64,000 nucleotides of DNA, taken from NCBI GenBank assembly GCA_049589355.1, contig JBAWAP010000280.1, forward strand, positions 1 to 64,000, written 5' to 3'. A program made the translations under genes and the position numbers. This stretch comes from JBAWAP01 sp049589355. GTDB lineage: Bacteria; Chloroflexota; Anaerolineae; VGOG01. Positions 7,396 through 14,985 of the stretch are shown here, in pieces (position 1 is the first letter of the stretch; each line of letters begins with the position of its first letter). The notes under the pieces were generated by a model. It worked only from the letters and a program-made list of their open reading frames with translations. It had not been told where the DNA came from and ran no database searches.

Positions 7396-8004
7396 ATGTA
7401 CCAGAGGCAAGGCGGTCCTTCGACAGGCTCAGGACGCGGTGGCTGGATCGAAGTGATCTGTGGTGGCATGTTCAGCGGCAAGACGGAGGAGTTGATTCGT
7501 CGTGTCAGGCGGGCCCAGATAGCCGGGCAGAAGGTGCAAGTTTTTAAGCCTCGCCTGGACGATCGCTATCTGGTCGAGAAGGTGGCTTCTCACGGTGGCA
7601 TGCATCTGGATGCTGTCGTCGTGGGGGAGGCCAGGGATATCCCTCAGTTAGTGGACTCTGACACCACCGTGGTCGCCATAGACGAGGGGCAGTTCTTCGA
7701 TTGGACTATCGCCGACGTTTGCAGCTTCCTGGCCGACAATGGTCGGCGAGTGATCATCGCTGGGCTGGATATGGACTTTCGCGGCGAGCCCTTTGGCCCT
7801 ATGCCTCTGCTGATGGCCCAGGCCGAGATGGTGGACAAATTACAGGCCATCTGCGTCGTCTGCGGGATGCCGGCCAGCCGCAGCCAACGTCTGATCAACG
7901 GCCAGCCCGCTTCCTACGACGACCCCGTGATAAGGGTAGGTGCTAGCGAAGTCTACGAAGCTCGCTGCCGCCATTGCCACCAAGTGCCGAAAAAAGATCA
8001 ATGA
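7396..8004 (+). CDS. tdk: Thymidine kinase, type II
   Basis: ATP-dependent phosphorylation of thymidine in pyrimidine salvage. The Walker A motif is GGMFSGKTEELIRRVRRA (about 23-40); the DEGQFFD motif with the catalytic Glu (about 95-101) and the lasso/zinc ribbon CVVC...CRHC (about 153-195) are present. Length 202. GGAGGAGG precedes the ATG. The N-terminal PSTGSGRGGW is encoded by a copy of the dispersed CTTCGACAGGCTCAGGAC repeat (about 7417-7436), so the extra N-terminal residues are a repeat-derived insertion. It lies beside hpt, giving a small nucleotide-salvage cluster. Confidence 0.96.
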   Translation: MYQRQGGPSTGSGRGGWIEVICGGMFSGKTEELIRRVRRAQIAGQKVQVFKPRLDDRYLVEKVASHGGMHLDAVVVGEARDIPQLVDSDTTVVAIDEGQFFDWTIADVCSFLADNGRRVIIAGLDMDFRGEPFGPMPLLMAQAEMVDKLQAICVVCGMPASRSQRLINGQPASYDDPVIRVGASEVYEARCRHCHQVPKKDQ

Positions 8005-8011
8005 CCAAATC

Positions 8012-8043
8012 CCAATGACCAATTGGGTGTTGTTCATTGGAGG
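8012..8043 (+). promoter_or_regulatory. Hairpin overlapping the hpt ribosome-binding site
   Basis: CCAATGA (8012-8018) is complementary to TCATTGG (8034-8040), whose last bases belong to the GGAGG Shine-Dalgarno at 8039-8043. The stem could mask the RBS. It may equally be one of the region's AATTGG-type filler repeats. Confidence 0.4.
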
Positions 8044-8048
8044 TTGGG

Positions 8049-8594
8049 ATGTTAAACGATGACGTGGGTGAGATCCTCATCACTGAGGAGGAACTGCAGG
8101 CCAAGATTGCCGAGTTGGGTAAAGCCATCTCGGCTGACTATCAAGGCAAGGACCTTCTTGCGCTCTGCATCCTCAGGGGGGGGGTCGTTTTTTTGTCGGA
8201 TCTTATCAGGCAGCTCACCGTCCCTCATGAGATTGATTTTATGGCCGTCTCCAGCTACGGGGGCACCAGCACTGAGTCCAGTGGTGTCGTTCGCATTCTC
8301 ATGGACCTCAGAACGAACATCGAAAGGCGCGATGTGCTCATCGTGGAGGACATCGTAGACACCGGTTTGACTCTGAACTACATCATTGACAACCTCAAGA
8401 CACGCCGGCCCGCCAGCCTGCGGGCCTGTGTCCTGTTGAATAAACACGAGCGCCGCAAGGTGCCCGTTCCCCTGGACTACGTAGGCTTCGATATCCCCGA
8501 CAAGTTCGTAGTTGGCTACGGCCTGGACTACGACGAGAAATACCGCAATCTCCCCTTCATCGGCGTGCTGAAGCCGGAGCTTTACAGCGAGTAA
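8049..8594 (+). CDS. hpt: Hypoxanthine phosphoribosyltransferase
   Basis: Purine salvage: hypoxanthine/guanine plus PRPP gives IMP/GMP. The PRPP-binding signature is DVLIVEDIVDTGLTLNYI (about 96-113), preceded by the flexible-loop motif VSSYGGTST; the C-terminal DYVGFDIPDKFVVGYGLDYDEKYRNLPFIGVL is diagnostic. 181 residues from ATG 8049, which has GGAGG six bases upstream; a longer frame from 8037 would include the Shine-Dalgarno and is rejected. Confidence 0.96.
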   Translation: MLNDDVGEILITEEELQAKIAELGKAISADYQGKDLLALCILRGGVVFLSDLIRQLTVPHEIDFMAVSSYGGTSTESSGVVRILMDLRTNIERRDVLIVEDIVDTGLTLNYIIDNLKTRRPASLRACVLLNKHERRKVPVPLDYVGFDIPDKFVVGYGLDYDEKYRNLPFIGVLKPELYSE

Positions 8595-8649
8595 AAAGTC
8601 AACGAGTGATGAGGCATTGCGGTAAAAGTGACACGTCGTCGGTTGGTGG

Positions 8650-8760
8650 TCTAGGATATGTCATTCTGAGCGACCGAAGGGAGCGAAGAATCTCGTTTTG
8701 GGAGAACGAGAGTCCTTCGGTGGGCTCAAGGCAGGCTCTTCGTTTTTCTCATGGCTAGTC
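8650..8760. repeat. Dispersed repeat, GAGCGACCGAAGGGAGCGAAG type
   Basis: A TCATTCTGAGCGACCGAAGG...GCGAAGAATCTCG block followed by CCTTCGGTGGGCTCAAGGC and an inverted ...AAGGCAGGCTCTTCG. It fills the gap upstream of the GIY-YIG gene. A related palindrome-rich block lies just downstream of that gene (9095-9215). Confidence 0.6.
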
Positions 8761-8794
8761 CCGAGCCTGACTAAGGAGTGGTAGGGGGAGAGCC

Positions 8795-9082
8795 ATGAAA
8801 CAGTACTACGTCTACATTATGACCAATCACTCAGGGACACTCTATGTTGGCGTGACAAATGACCTCCGACGCCACGCCTGGGAGCACAAGCAGAAGTTGA
8901 TTGAGGGATTCACCAAACGTTGCAACATCACGAGGCTAGTCTACTACGAAGAAACTTCTGACGCAGCCGCTGCTATTGCTCGAGAGAAACAAATCAAGGG
9001 TTGGCTTCGCAAGAAGAAGATTGCGTTGATTGAGTCGCTTAACCCTGGTTGGAAAGACCTCAGTGAGGGTTGGTACGGCTAA
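8795..9082 (+). CDS. GIY-YIG nuclease-superfamily protein (UPF0213-like)
   Basis: 95 residues. The YYVYIMTN...LYVGVTNDLRRHAWEHK opening is the GIY-YIG core (YVY...YVG with the following Arg and His), and REKQIKGWLRKKKIALIESL with the metal-binding Glu is near the C-terminus. Length is right for the stand-alone URI/UPF0213 family, whose cellular role is unknown. It is flanked on both sides by dispersed repeats, an arrangement that hints the nuclease travels with or acts on such repeats (inference). Confidence 0.92.
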   Translation: MKQYYVYIMTNHSGTLYVGVTNDLRRHAWEHKQKLIEGFTKRCNITRLVYYEETSDAAAAIAREKQIKGWLRKKKIALIESLNPGWKDLSEGWYG

Positions 9083-9094
9083 GGAATTCTAGAG

Positions 9095-9215
9095 GTGAAG
9101 CGACGAGAAATCCCGTTCTTGGCAGACGGGTGATCTGTATGTGAGGAACGAGACCCTTCGCTTCCCCTTCGCTTTGCTCAGGGCAAGGCTCAGGGTGACA
9201 AATACAAGTGCGACT
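9095..9215. repeat. Repeat block downstream of the GIY-YIG gene
   Basis: Contains GAAGCGACGAGAAATCCCG and CCTTCGCTTTGCTCAGGGCAAGGCTCAGGGTGACA-like sequence, related to the TTCGAC...GCTCAGG family. No gene seen. Confidence 0.5.
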
Positions 9216-9251
9216 TTTTCCTCAATGCGTGATGAGGCAACGAGGAAATAG

Positions 9252-9296
9252 AAACGCCGACTCTGTGGGCTTGTCATGCCTGAGAGTCGGCGTTTT
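9252..9296. terminator. Strong bidirectional hairpin terminator
   Basis: AAACGCCGACTCT (9252-9264) pairs with AGAGTCGGCGTTTT (9283-9296) around an 18-nt loop. The A-run/T-run ends suit termination in both directions. The right arm lies inside the 3' end of the truncated toxin frame. Confidence 0.75.
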
Positions 9297-9480
9297 GTCT
9301 AGAGGGAGAGGGTTCTCTGAACTCCCATAAACCCTTTGCTCCCCGGATTTTGTGAACCCGCAAAGACGAATGTCTGGGGTCTCTCAGTAGAAACTTGAGT
9401 TTCTCGTCCACCCTGCGCTGAATCTTCTCGGGGAGTGTGTGGTAGTCTTTCTTGGAGCGATCGGTGCGTCGTATCTTCAT
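9274..9480 (-). pseudogene. RelE/ParE-type toxin, C-terminally truncated
   Basis: 68 codons. MKIRRTDRSKKDYHTLPEKIQRRVDEKLKFLLRDPRHSSLRVHKIRGAKGLWEFRE matches the N-terminal and middle part of RelE-superfamily mRNA interferases. After WEFR the usual strands carrying the catalytic Arg/Tyr/His residues are replaced by EPSPSRQNADSQA, encoded largely by the terminator hairpin. The toxin should therefore be inactive. It is downstream of its putative antitoxin on the same strand. Confidence 0.75.
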
Positions 9481-9525
9481 GGCTTTGATGGCCTGGGCTC
9501 TTTTAGGCTAGGGAAGCCAAGCGAA

Positions 9526-9768
9526 TTAGCTCTTTAGCTCCCGAATCAGGTCTTCGACATCCTCGAATTCTTTGTACCTCCCTTGCGCCAGATCCTCTTT
9601 TGCCTCGCGGTAGCGCTCTTGCCACCCCTCTGTCCAGAACCACGACGGGTCTTCCACATCCTTGCTGCGCCACTGCAAGTAACCGATGAAGTCGAGCACT
9701 TCTACCATCTGGTCTTCGGATAGCTCATCCAAAGCTTTGACAACAATGTCTCTGCTGACTACTGCCAT
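9526..9768 (-). CDS. Small antitoxin-like protein
   Basis: 80 residues: MAVVSRDIVVKALDELSEDQMVEVLDFIGYLQWRS..., an N-terminal dimerising helix-rich domain (LSEDQMVEVLDFIGYL) seen in DUF2281/antitoxin-like proteins, followed by an acidic helical tail that in such proteins wraps the toxin. The start ATG lies at 9768 with AGGAGGT upstream on the complementary strand. It remains intact although the toxin at 9274 is truncated, a common end state in which only the antitoxin survives. Confidence 0.65.
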   Translation of the reverse strand: MAVVSRDIVVKALDELSEDQMVEVLDFIGYLQWRSKDVEDPSWFWTEGWQERYREAKEDLAQGRYKEFEDVEDLIRELKS

Positions 9769-9858
9769 CTATACCACCTCCTGTAAGAAGTTCTTCTCGT
9801 TATTTTATCACCTGTGCGCTTTCTGGTCAAATGAGAGGCTGTGAATCCCTTGCTCTTG

Positions 9859-11334
9859 TCAAGGGAACACCTGTCGCGTCCATTGGAGGGGGTCTACGTA
9901 GACGCCACCGACCCTGATCTCCCAGTGCAGGTGTGATCCGGTTGATAGCCCAGTGCTTCCGACCTTGCCAATAAGATCGCCTCTTTCCACCCTCTGCCCC
10001 GCTTTGACCGCGATTTCCGAGAGGTGGTAGTAGCCACTGTAGACGCCCAGGCCGTGGTCAATGATCACTGCTTTGCCTCGCACGGTCAGGTCCTCAGCCA
10101 GGGCTACGCGGCCGGCACCGGCAGCTAGCACCGACGTTCCTGTCGCTGCCCCGTAGTCCTGGCCCTCGTGATAGCTTGTAGGTGGCCCGCCGCTGTAGGA
10201 ACGCCGGGTTCCGAAAGCTGAGGTGACTCGCACGTGGTCTCGGAGGGGGACTACAAACAGCCCTTCCCACAATGGTTGGCGACTGGATATCCCCACGATC
10301 TGGCTTAGGCGCTCGTTTTCAGCTTTGATCAGGGCTGGATCGAGCAGCTTGCTCGCCTCTGGCGGGAGGGCTATCTGCTCCGTGACGAAGTCGCCTGCTA
10401 CTACTTGTACGAGTTCGCTCGCCCTGGTCGTTTTACCCGTGCCATCGGTGGCTGTGAGTTCCAGTAGGTATGGGCCGACCTGCGCGGTGGCCCGAATGCC
10501 CACTAAGGTCCAGTATTGGCCGCCTTCTCCCACAAAGACAAGGGGCCTGTTGTCACTTGTACTGAGCCCTGTCGAAGTGAAGGAGCCAGCCAGGTTCAAA
10601 GGCACTGTGTCCTGAGCCTGTCGAAGGGCGTCGGTCTGCACTTTAATAACCAAAGTTTGCCCTTGAATCACCGGGAGGGGCTTTAGCTCCACGGCGATGA
10701 AAGGCGAAGGCAGGGGGGTGCTCGGAGTGGAGCCAGGGATGGCCAGGCGCTGCCCCACGAAGATCAGGGAGGGATTAGCGAGGTCACTAGCCGCGACGAT
10801 GGCCGAGATGGTCGTCCCATAGCGCAAAGCTATTCGAGTCAGCGTCTCCCCTGGCTGCACGACGTGGATTTGAGTCGGCGCAGTGTCCTGAGCTACGTCG
10901 CTTGTACTGAGCCCAGTCGAGGTGAAGGGCTGTCGAAGGGATGGCGCAGAGTCACCAGCGCTGGGGATGATCAATCGCTGGCCCACGTGAATGAGATTGG
11001 GGTTGAGGATGCTATTGAGTTCTGCTATGGCTCGGACCGTGGTGTTGTAACGACGGGCGATGAGGGACAGAGTCTCGCCTAACCGGACGACGTGAACGAC
11101 AGTGGACTCTGGTGGTGGGGCGGCTTGAACAGGGGCCACACATAGCGCCACTTGAGCAGCTATCAATATCGCCGCCAGAAGTTGAGTTAGACGAGACTTC
11201 GGAAGTCTCAAAAGTGTTCTACCCAGCGGCTTTTTAGGCGATTTCAAGTCGCTCTTGCCTTCAAAATCCTCGGCTGAAGACTTCCGAAGTCTAACCTCAA
11301 CCGAAATGAAACGCACCCGATTCAATAGTCCCAA
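9859..11334 (-). CDS. LysM - M23 metallopeptidase (cell-wall hydrolase)
   Basis: 491 residues. A hydrophobic segment (about 50-70, LLAAILIAAQVALCVAPVQA) gives a signal peptide or anchor. Two LysM domains (about 79-125, VVHVVRLGETLSLIARRYNT; about 156-202) bind peptidoglycan. The C-terminal M23 domain (about 370-491) has the Zn ligands HEGQDYG and HLHWE. TTG 11334 overlaps the upstream gene's end; later TTG starts are possible. Residues about 14-46 and the linkers QAQDTV, STSGLSTSD are encoded by dispersed repeats (palindromes at 11194-11208 and 11278-11292; TTCGAC-type repeats at about 10545-10630 and 10884-10945), so the protein contains several repeat-derived inserts. Confidence 0.92.
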   Translation of the reverse strand: MGLLNRVRFISVEVRLRKSSAEDFEGKSDLKSPKKPLGRTLLRLPKSRLTQLLAAILIAAQVALCVAPVQAAPPPESTVVHVVRLGETLSLIARRYNTTVRAIAELNSILNPNLIHVGQRLIIPSAGDSAPSLRQPFTSTGLSTSDVAQDTAPTQIHVVQPGETLTRIALRYGTTISAIVAASDLANPSLIFVGQRLAIPGSTPSTPLPSPFIAVELKPLPVIQGQTLVIKVQTDALRQAQDTVPLNLAGSFTSTGLSTSDNRPLVFVGEGGQYWTLVGIRATAQVGPYLLELTATDGTGKTTRASELVQVVAGDFVTEQIALPPEASKLLDPALIKAENERLSQIVGISSRQPLWEGLFVVPLRDHVRVTSAFGTRRSYSGGPPTSYHEGQDYGAATGTSVLAAGAGRVALAEDLTVRGKAVIIDHGLGVYSGYYHLSEIAVKAGQRVERGDLIGKVGSTGLSTGSHLHWEIRVGGVYVDPLQWTRQVFP

Positions 11335-12158
11335 AGCGTGAATGTGCCTCCTTCCTCTGTGAGATAGGTCAGGATACTCTGGTAAGCTGGGTCAGGGCCT
11401 ATTTCGTTCATGGTCTTTCTCACAGCCTGCTCCAGGGTCAGTTTTTCCGTAGTTAAGCCGCGCAAAAGGTGTAGGATTGCCTTATCGTTGTGAGATAGGT
11501 CCACCCACCCGTTCCAGCCGATGACGGCTGAGGCTCCCCGTTCGATGAATGCCTGCGCCAGGTCCGGTGTGCCCAGGCTTTGGCATCCACCGATGATGAT
11601 CAGGGTATCATCGAAACGGCCCACCATGTCCTGCCTAACGAATCCTGCGACGATGGCGAAGTAGAGAGGAGCGTTGTCGTCGAAGAGAACCCTGGCGCGC
11701 CCAATGCGGTTTGCCAGTTGCTCCTTAACGTACTTGCCCTTTTCGTAGAGCTCTGAAGTGAAGAGGAACACGGGGCCGCCTGGGAGGGTTTCGTTGAGGA
11801 TATTCGTGGAGTGAGTGCGAATAAGGATCAGCTTGTAGCCTTTCGTAGGCAGGGTTCTATAGAACTCAACCGTAATCTCTTCCCCTTCGTAGACATCAAC
11901 ACTGAATCCGGCCTCCTCCAGATAAGCCAGAGCTTGGTCGGTAAACTCTGGATCTGGATTGGTTAAAGCTATTTGATCCACCAGGGCTGCTTTTCTGACC
12001 TCAGGCTCTGGGGTAGGAGTGACCTGCTGCGGAGAAGAGCAGGTAGTAGCAAAGATGAGCGCGAGAAGGGCCAGGAGCACGGCTATGGGTCCTATCCCAG
12101 GGAGGTATGCCCTTCGAGGTTCGGTTTCGTAGTCTTCTCCTACGCGAGTGTTTCCCAT
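11322..12158 (-). CDS. Membrane-anchored caspase-like (CHAT/C25-type) protein
   Basis: 278 residues. N-terminal cytosolic stretch, one transmembrane helix (about 22-38), a short Thr/Pro linker, then an extracytoplasmic domain. LILIRTHS with H116 and LIIIGGCQS with C192 form the His-Cys dyad spacing of clan CD peptidases, and GASAVIGWNGWVD after the Cys matches CHAT/gingipain-like folds. Proteolysis is inferred; no substrate is evident. It overlaps the LysM-M23 gene by 13 nt and is separated from mevalonate kinase by a single base, so it is probably co-transcribed with both. It could alternatively be a lipoprotein (C40), but the residue before it (Thr) is unfavourable. Confidence 0.7.
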   Translation of the reverse strand: MGNTRVGEDYETEPRRAYLPGIGPIAVLLALLALIFATTCSSPQQVTPTPEPEVRKAALVDQIALTNPDPEFTDQALAYLEEAGFSVDVYEGEEITVEFYRTLPTKGYKLILIRTHSTNILNETLPGGPVFLFTSELYEKGKYVKEQLANRIGRARVLFDDNAPLYFAIVAGFVRQDMVGRFDDTLIIIGGCQSLGTPDLAQAFIERGASAVIGWNGWVDLSHNDKAILHLLRGLTTEKLTLEQAVRKTMNEIGPDPAYQSILTYLTEEGGTFTLWDY

Positions 12159-13088
12159 CTAGCTCACCTCGGTGACAATAATGTTCCTAGCCCCGGCCAA
12201 TCGCAACATCATGTCCACTCGGCTGCGCGTTTCCGGAGTGACCAGGGCGATGATGTTGCCCCCGCGCCCAGCCCCGGAGAGCTTGGCCCCCAGTGCCCCC
12301 CCCCGGCGAGCGGCCTCCACCAGGCCCTCCACCTCCGGCGAGGAGACACCAATGAGCCGGAGCAAGCGCTGATTTTCATTCATGAGTTGCCCCACTGTCT
12401 CGATCTCTCCCCGTTCAATAGCCTGGCGTCCCATCTCAGCGATGGTCCCGATCTCATCGAATATCTCCTCGTACTTTTCTCGCTCCCTTTCCCAGGCCCG
12501 GCGCACTTGGCCCACGGCTATCTTGGTGGGGCTGGCTATCCCAGTGTCGGCGATAGCCAGCAGAAAGGGGCTCTTGACCGAAAAGATTTCTATCTTTTGA
12601 CCCTTGGCGAAATACACTGGCTTCTCGAAAGCGATGACGGTGTTGTCAATGCCACTGGGCGTGCCGTGGTGGATCTTCTCGGTTTCGTATACCAGATTGG
12701 AGATCATCTGGGGGGGCACCAAGCTCTCGAAGTGCTTGCTGAGGGCGCGGACGATGGCCGTGGAAACCGCCGCCCCGCTGCCCAACCCTCGCGCGATGGG
12801 GATGGTGGAGCTGACGGTGATGGTCAGGTCCGGTTGCGTCCCCACTCCAATGTGCTCCAGGGTGCTGATCACGATGGCTCGCAAAGCATCGTTGGGCGGT
12901 GCCTGGTCAAGGGAGTAGTTTTGCTCTAGGTCTTCGGCGATAATGGTGATGCCTTGGCCTTCAGGACCCGTTTCGACTGTAGCCTTGGCCTTCACCTGAG
13001 TTACAGGCACAGCGATGGCGGGCTGGCCGTAGACTACCGCGTGCTCGCCGAAAAGGATGACCTTTCCTGGGGCGTAGGCGACAGTCAT
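12159..13088 (-). CDS. mvk: Mevalonate kinase
   Basis: 309 residues, GHMP kinase superfamily. APGKVILFGEHAVVYGQPAI (about 5-24), the ATP-binding PIARGLGSGAAVSTA (about 97-111), EKIHHGTPSGIDN (about 140-152) and KLSGAGRGGNIIAL (about 268-281) are all present. It phosphorylates mevalonate in isoprenoid biosynthesis, showing that this bacterium uses the mevalonate route at least in part. No other pathway genes are in the window, though a polyprenyl-phosphate enzyme lies at 14986. The gene heads the leftward operon with the caspase-like and M23 genes. Confidence 0.95.
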   Translation of the reverse strand: MTVAYAPGKVILFGEHAVVYGQPAIAVPVTQVKAKATVETGPEGQGITIIAEDLEQNYSLDQAPPNDALRAIVISTLEHIGVGTQPDLTITVSSTIPIARGLGSGAAVSTAIVRALSKHFESLVPPQMISNLVYETEKIHHGTPSGIDNTVIAFEKPVYFAKGQKIEIFSVKSPFLLAIADTGIASPTKIAVGQVRRAWEREREKYEEIFDEIGTIAEMGRQAIERGEIETVGQLMNENQRLLRLIGVSSPEVEGLVEAARRGGALGAKLSGAGRGGNIIALVTPETRSRVDMMLRLAGARNIIVTEVS

Positions 13089-13195
13089 CTTTTGCTCCCA
13101 GCGGCGTTTTAGTCATCCGCAAATCCAGTATATCACAGGAATGGATTCTACACAAAAAGGCAACCATTCGACGGTCGCCTTTGTTAGGAGCTTCG

Positions 13196-13305
13196 TAACT
13201 GCTCAGCCCGTGTCATTGCGAGGAGCGTTTTTTGCGACGAAGCAATCTCCTCCTTGCGGCTTGGGGATTGCTTCGCTTCGCTCGCAATGACAGCCTGAGT
13301 AGTCA
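13196..13305. repeat. CATTGCGAG-family dispersed element
   Basis: TAACTGCTCAG followed by TGTCATTGCGAG, GAAGCAATCTCC, GGGATTGCTTCG, then CTCGCAATGACA and CTGAGTAGT: an overall palindrome of about 110 bp, matching the inner part of the 5524 element. It lies between divergent or convergent gene ends, and there is no coding sequence from 13089 to 13352. Confidence 0.75.
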
Positions 13306-13352
13306 CGGAACTTCGATCTTTTGGTTGGACAGGAAGTCACCCAGAAAACGCA

Positions 13353-14777
13353 TTATCCCGACTTGTGGCCGCTATACGCTTTCAGGATGAGTGGCAGGTA
13401 GAGTCTGTATGGTGTAGCCGTCGGCGTGGGGGTGGGCGTGTGAGTGACGGTCGGCGTGGGGGTGGGTGTGTGGGTAGCCGTCGGCTTTGGCGTATCGGTT
13501 GGTGTCGGTGTGTTGGTAGGCGTGGGTGTGGGCGTGGGGGTGACCGTCGGTGTGGGTGTATAAGTTGGCGTTGCTGTTGCAGTGGGCGTGGGTGTAGGGA
13601 TAGGCAAGCCGTACTTGCTTACCCCACTATAGGTACCGAACCAAATGTTCCACTCGTTGTCTGTGGCGATGGCACGGACGTCATCATCTGCCAAACCTGA
13701 GTTTAAAGTATCATAGGTCGTCCAGGTGACCCCATCGAACTCGCTCACCCCGTACCCCTGAGTGCCAAACCACTTGTTCCCTCGCCAGTCTATGGCGATA
13801 GCGTTGATATCCTTGTCTCCAGGGTTCCAGATTGCCCAGCCGCCATCGAATCGGCTCACCACGGCATTGGCGCAGCCTAGGAAGTCACACCACTCATCAT
13901 ATACGCCCTTACACCCTCCAAACCACTTCACATTGGTGCCCTCTATGGCGATGGCCCGGACATGATCACTCTTCAACTCTGGGTCTGGTATATAATAGGT
14001 GGTCCATATCTCTCTTGCCACGTCGAATTTGCTCACCCCGCATCGTTTTTCTGTAACACCTGCACAACAGGCAGAGGTGCCAATCCACACATTGCCGGAG
14101 TTGTCTGCAGCGATGGCATTGACAGCGTCACACACTAGCTGTGAGTTCGAGGTATTATAGGTCCTCCAGTTCCCGCTCCCTCTGTCGAACTTGCTCACTC
14201 CGTATCCAAATCCATCGCTCACCTTAGTGCCGACCCACACATTGCCGAAACTGTCTATGGCGATGGCAGAGATACGAGGAGAGGCTAGCCCTGGGGTCGA
14301 GGCATCATAGGTGGTCCAGGTGTCATCGCTCTTGTTATGGGGGGTGCCGTTGTCATCGAGCACACTCACCCCGCCTTGAGTACCAAACCACTTATTACCT
14401 TCCTCATCTATGGCTATGGCAGTGACACGTCCATTCACCAATCCACCGGGGGTCTTCTCATAGGTCGTCCATCTCTCTCCGTCGAATACACTAACCCCTC
14501 TATTAGTACCGAACCATTTGTTTCCCCCTTCTATAGCGATGGACAGGACGACATTAGTCGCCAATCCCGAGTTGGAGGTGTTGTACGTCGTCCAGGTGCC
14601 CTCGTCAGTGCGGTGAGAGTTAGCCGCTTGTGACGAGGAAGCCAGCCTGCTAGGGAGAGCGGAAGGGAGCCCATGCCCAAGGGTGGTCAAAAGGGCTACC
14701 AGAAGAGCAGAGGCTGCCATTAAATACAGCAGTCTGGTGAGTATGGCGGTTATCCACTTGATATTTAGCCTGGTCAT
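13353..14777 (-). CDS. Secreted two-component-regulator-type beta-propeller with Pro/Thr stalk
   Basis: 474 residues. N-terminal signal/anchor (about 10-50). Residues about 55-390 are about eight repeats of the type W(T)TYNTSNSGLA...V.AIAID..GN.WFGT..GVS.FDG, the Reg_prop propeller blade found in extracellular sensor regions. Residues about 390-455 are Thr/Pro repeats (TPTPTATATPTYTPTP), a surface stalk. The C-terminus PYRLYLPLILK followed by a short basic tail is a motif often seen at the end of Chloroflexota exported proteins and may be a sorting signal (inference). There is no kinase domain; likely a surface-bound binding protein. Confidence 0.8.
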   Translation of the reverse strand: MTRLNIKWITAILTRLLYLMAASALLVALLTTLGHGLPSALPSRLASSSQAANSHRTDEGTWTTYNTSNSGLATNVVLSIAIEGGNKWFGTNRGVSVFDGERWTTYEKTPGGLVNGRVTAIAIDEEGNKWFGTQGGVSVLDDNGTPHNKSDDTWTTYDASTPGLASPRISAIAIDSFGNVWVGTKVSDGFGYGVSKFDRGSGNWRTYNTSNSQLVCDAVNAIAADNSGNVWIGTSACCAGVTEKRCGVSKFDVAREIWTTYYIPDPELKSDHVRAIAIEGTNVKWFGGCKGVYDEWCDFLGCANAVVSRFDGGWAIWNPGDKDINAIAIDWRGNKWFGTQGYGVSEFDGVTWTTYDTLNSGLADDDVRAIATDNEWNIWFGTYSGVSKYGLPIPTPTPTATATPTYTPTPTVTPTPTPTPTNTPTPTDTPKPTATHTPTPTPTVTHTPTPTPTATPYRLYLPLILKAYSGHKSG

Positions 14778-14937
14778 AGAAGTTCTCCTTTTGGAACTCT
14801 CTCGTTTGGCACGAAGTGTACTAGAGCGAGGGTTGCTTTTTCAGGCAATGCTTTCCCTGCGATCTATGTTATCATATATTGGGGAACTTGTCAAGGTTCT
14901 CGGGGAATTCTTAAGGTTCGTCTTGGGTGCGATGGCC

Positions 14938-14981
14938 ACCCCCTCTTTCCCCCCCAACGTTGGGGGGGAGGAAGGGGGGAG
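14938..14981. repeat. CCCCTCT...AGAGGGG-type palindromic repeat
   Basis: CCCTCTTTCCCCCCCAACG / TTGGGGGGGAGGAAGGGGGG palindrome downstream of the propeller gene start and upstream of the UbiA stop. Same family as the repeats translated inside the genes at 32000 and 33267. Confidence 0.65.
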
Positions 14982-14985
14982 GAGG

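Noticed and set aside
11973..12929. Plus-strand ORF of 318 codons opposite mevalonate kinase
   Set aside because: Antisense shadow of mvk and the caspase-like gene.
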